This document shows, piece after piece, positions 5,542 to 6,258 of a DNA stretch of 6,258 nucleotides. The notes below the pieces were generated by a model that was not told the DNA's origin, did no database searches, and saw only the letters and a program-made list of their open reading frames with translations. Where the stretch lies: positions 1 through 6,258 of the forward strand of contig DUJC01000067.1 of assembly GCA_013330015.1 (NCBI GenBank), in the 5' to 3' direction. Each line of letters opens with the position of its first letter. Within the stretch, counting starts at the first letter, position 1. A program made the translations under genes and the position numbers. This DNA comes from Candidatus Poseidoniaceae archaeon. GTDB lineage: Archaea > Thermoplasmatota > Poseidoniia > Poseidoniales > Poseidoniaceae.

Positions 5542-6258
5542 ATGGTAACCGTCGAGTCGATTGATGAAGTACTTGCAACACATCAGCCTGCGCTCCCCTC
5601 AACTCGGCTGTCAATGGTCGAGCAAACTTTGACCAGACTCCTGCTTTTCGTCATCTTGGGTGTCCTTCTCGGGTTGGTCTTGATGCCAGAAACCGTTTGG
5701 GACAATGGACTGCGTCCAATCATTTGGGAACCTATTCAACAAGATGCTGGTGCTCAAGGCGATGCAGGGTATTCGTACCAAAACACAGCCATCTACACGT
5801 TTGGACTTCTCGCCTCCGTTGTTGTCTTCCAAGCCCTGTTCCGTACACTTCAACTGCCTGCAGATGACAAGATGATGATCGCCCTCATCGCTTGGGTCTG
5901 TCTTGCACCCATTTTCCGTGTGCTCGAGGATGCTGACTTCTTTCCTTCATCCATCGATTGGCTGCTCATCTCGCCAATCATCCACCTTCACTTGGCCACA
6001 TGGTTGATTGCGATTGGATTTGTCTCCCATTTGGTCGGTAAGAAATGGGACCATGTTGGAGGAGATCTAGGTGAACTGAACATCCGCATGCGCATTGTCC
6101 CAGTCCTCTGCCTAGCGCTTCTCTTCATGTGGGCGATCTTGTTCCGGCCAGGATACGCTGAGCACGATATGGGCCTAATCTGGGTCATCATCGGCCTTGG
6201 TATCGGCTTTGCAAGCCTCATTTTCGCTTTCCATGCCACTCGTGAGTGGCCAACAATT
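5542..6258 (+). CDS. DUF63 family integral membrane protein (partial, C-terminus beyond right edge)
   Basis: The frame stays open for 239 residues to the window edge. Recognised as DUF63 by YSYQNTAIYTFGL (78-90), FRVLED (125-130) and WLLISPIIHLHL (140-151), which match the family's conserved asparagine segment, the Arg-x-x-Glu-Asp pair at a helix end, and the following membrane helix. Predicted membrane helices by hydrophobicity: about 31-48, 83-101, 110-125, 139-164, 183-201 and 211-230. The first 24 residues are a polar N-terminal extension; an internal ATG at 5614 (M25) is an alternative start, but the ATG at 5542 has GAGG at good spacing and the frame upstream is closed by a TAG at 5491-5493. 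The family has no established function. It lies 54 bases after the FKBP gene on the same strand; the missing end prevents judging full length. Confidence 0.88.
   Translation, partial: MVTVESIDEVLATHQPALPSTRLSMVEQTLTRLLLFVILGVLLGLVLMPETVWDNGLRPIIWEPIQQDAGAQGDAGYSYQNTAIYTFGLLASVVVFQALFRTLQLPADDKMMIALIAWVCLAPIFRVLEDADFFPSSIDWLLISPIIHLHLATWLIAIGFVSHLVGKKWDHVGGDLGELNIRMRIVPVLCLALLFMWAILFRPGYAEHDMGLIWVIIGLGIGFASLIFAFHATREWPTI

Overview
The window looks archaeal, most likely a planktonic euryarchaeote such as Marine Group II (Poseidoniales) or a Thermoplasmatota relative. The evidence is a geranylgeranyl-reductase-type flavoprotein (the archaeal lipid-tail saturating family), a long-form archaeal FKBP prolyl isomerase with an inserted domain and a C-terminal domain, and a DUF63 membrane protein, a family found mainly in archaea. 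Base composition is roughly balanced. The placement is inferred from gene content and not proven.

Layout: five protein genes fill the window. (1) On the minus strand, a COG0523/CobW-family metal-trafficking GTPase starts at 878 and runs off the left edge, so its C-terminus is missing. (2) A 126-base divergent intergenic region follows (879-1004) and must carry promoters for both directions. (3) On the plus strand come a geranylgeranyl reductase family protein (1005-2240), a CcmF-type haem lyase subunit for cytochrome c maturation (2286-4727), an FKBP-type peptidyl-prolyl isomerase (4789-5487) and a DUF63 integral membrane protein (5542-6258) that runs off the right edge. The plus-strand genes are separated by 45, 61 and 54 bases, so they could be one transcription unit or several short ones. 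No RNA gene, mobile element, CRISPR array or gene-free stretch over 300 bases is present.

How they may work together: CcmF attaches haem to c-type cytochromes on the outer face of the membrane. The reductase upstream saturates isoprenoid tails, either of archaeal membrane lipids or, as some relatives do, of respiratory quinones. A link between membrane/quinone chemistry and cytochrome maturation is therefore plausible but inferred. The FKBP has no signal peptide and is probably a cytosolic folding helper. The DUF63 protein has no known function.

Most notable: the CcmF keeps all four histidines and the WWD motif of the bacterial enzyme with matching local spacing, yet carries about 165 extra residues, mostly membrane-spanning, between its third and fourth key histidines. 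Smaller points are a very AT-rich patch inside the reductase gene, a 13-codon mini-ORF linking the reductase stop to the ccmF start, a perfect 12-base palindrome ahead of the DUF63 gene, and mixed use of Shine-Dalgarno and apparently non-Shine-Dalgarno starts.
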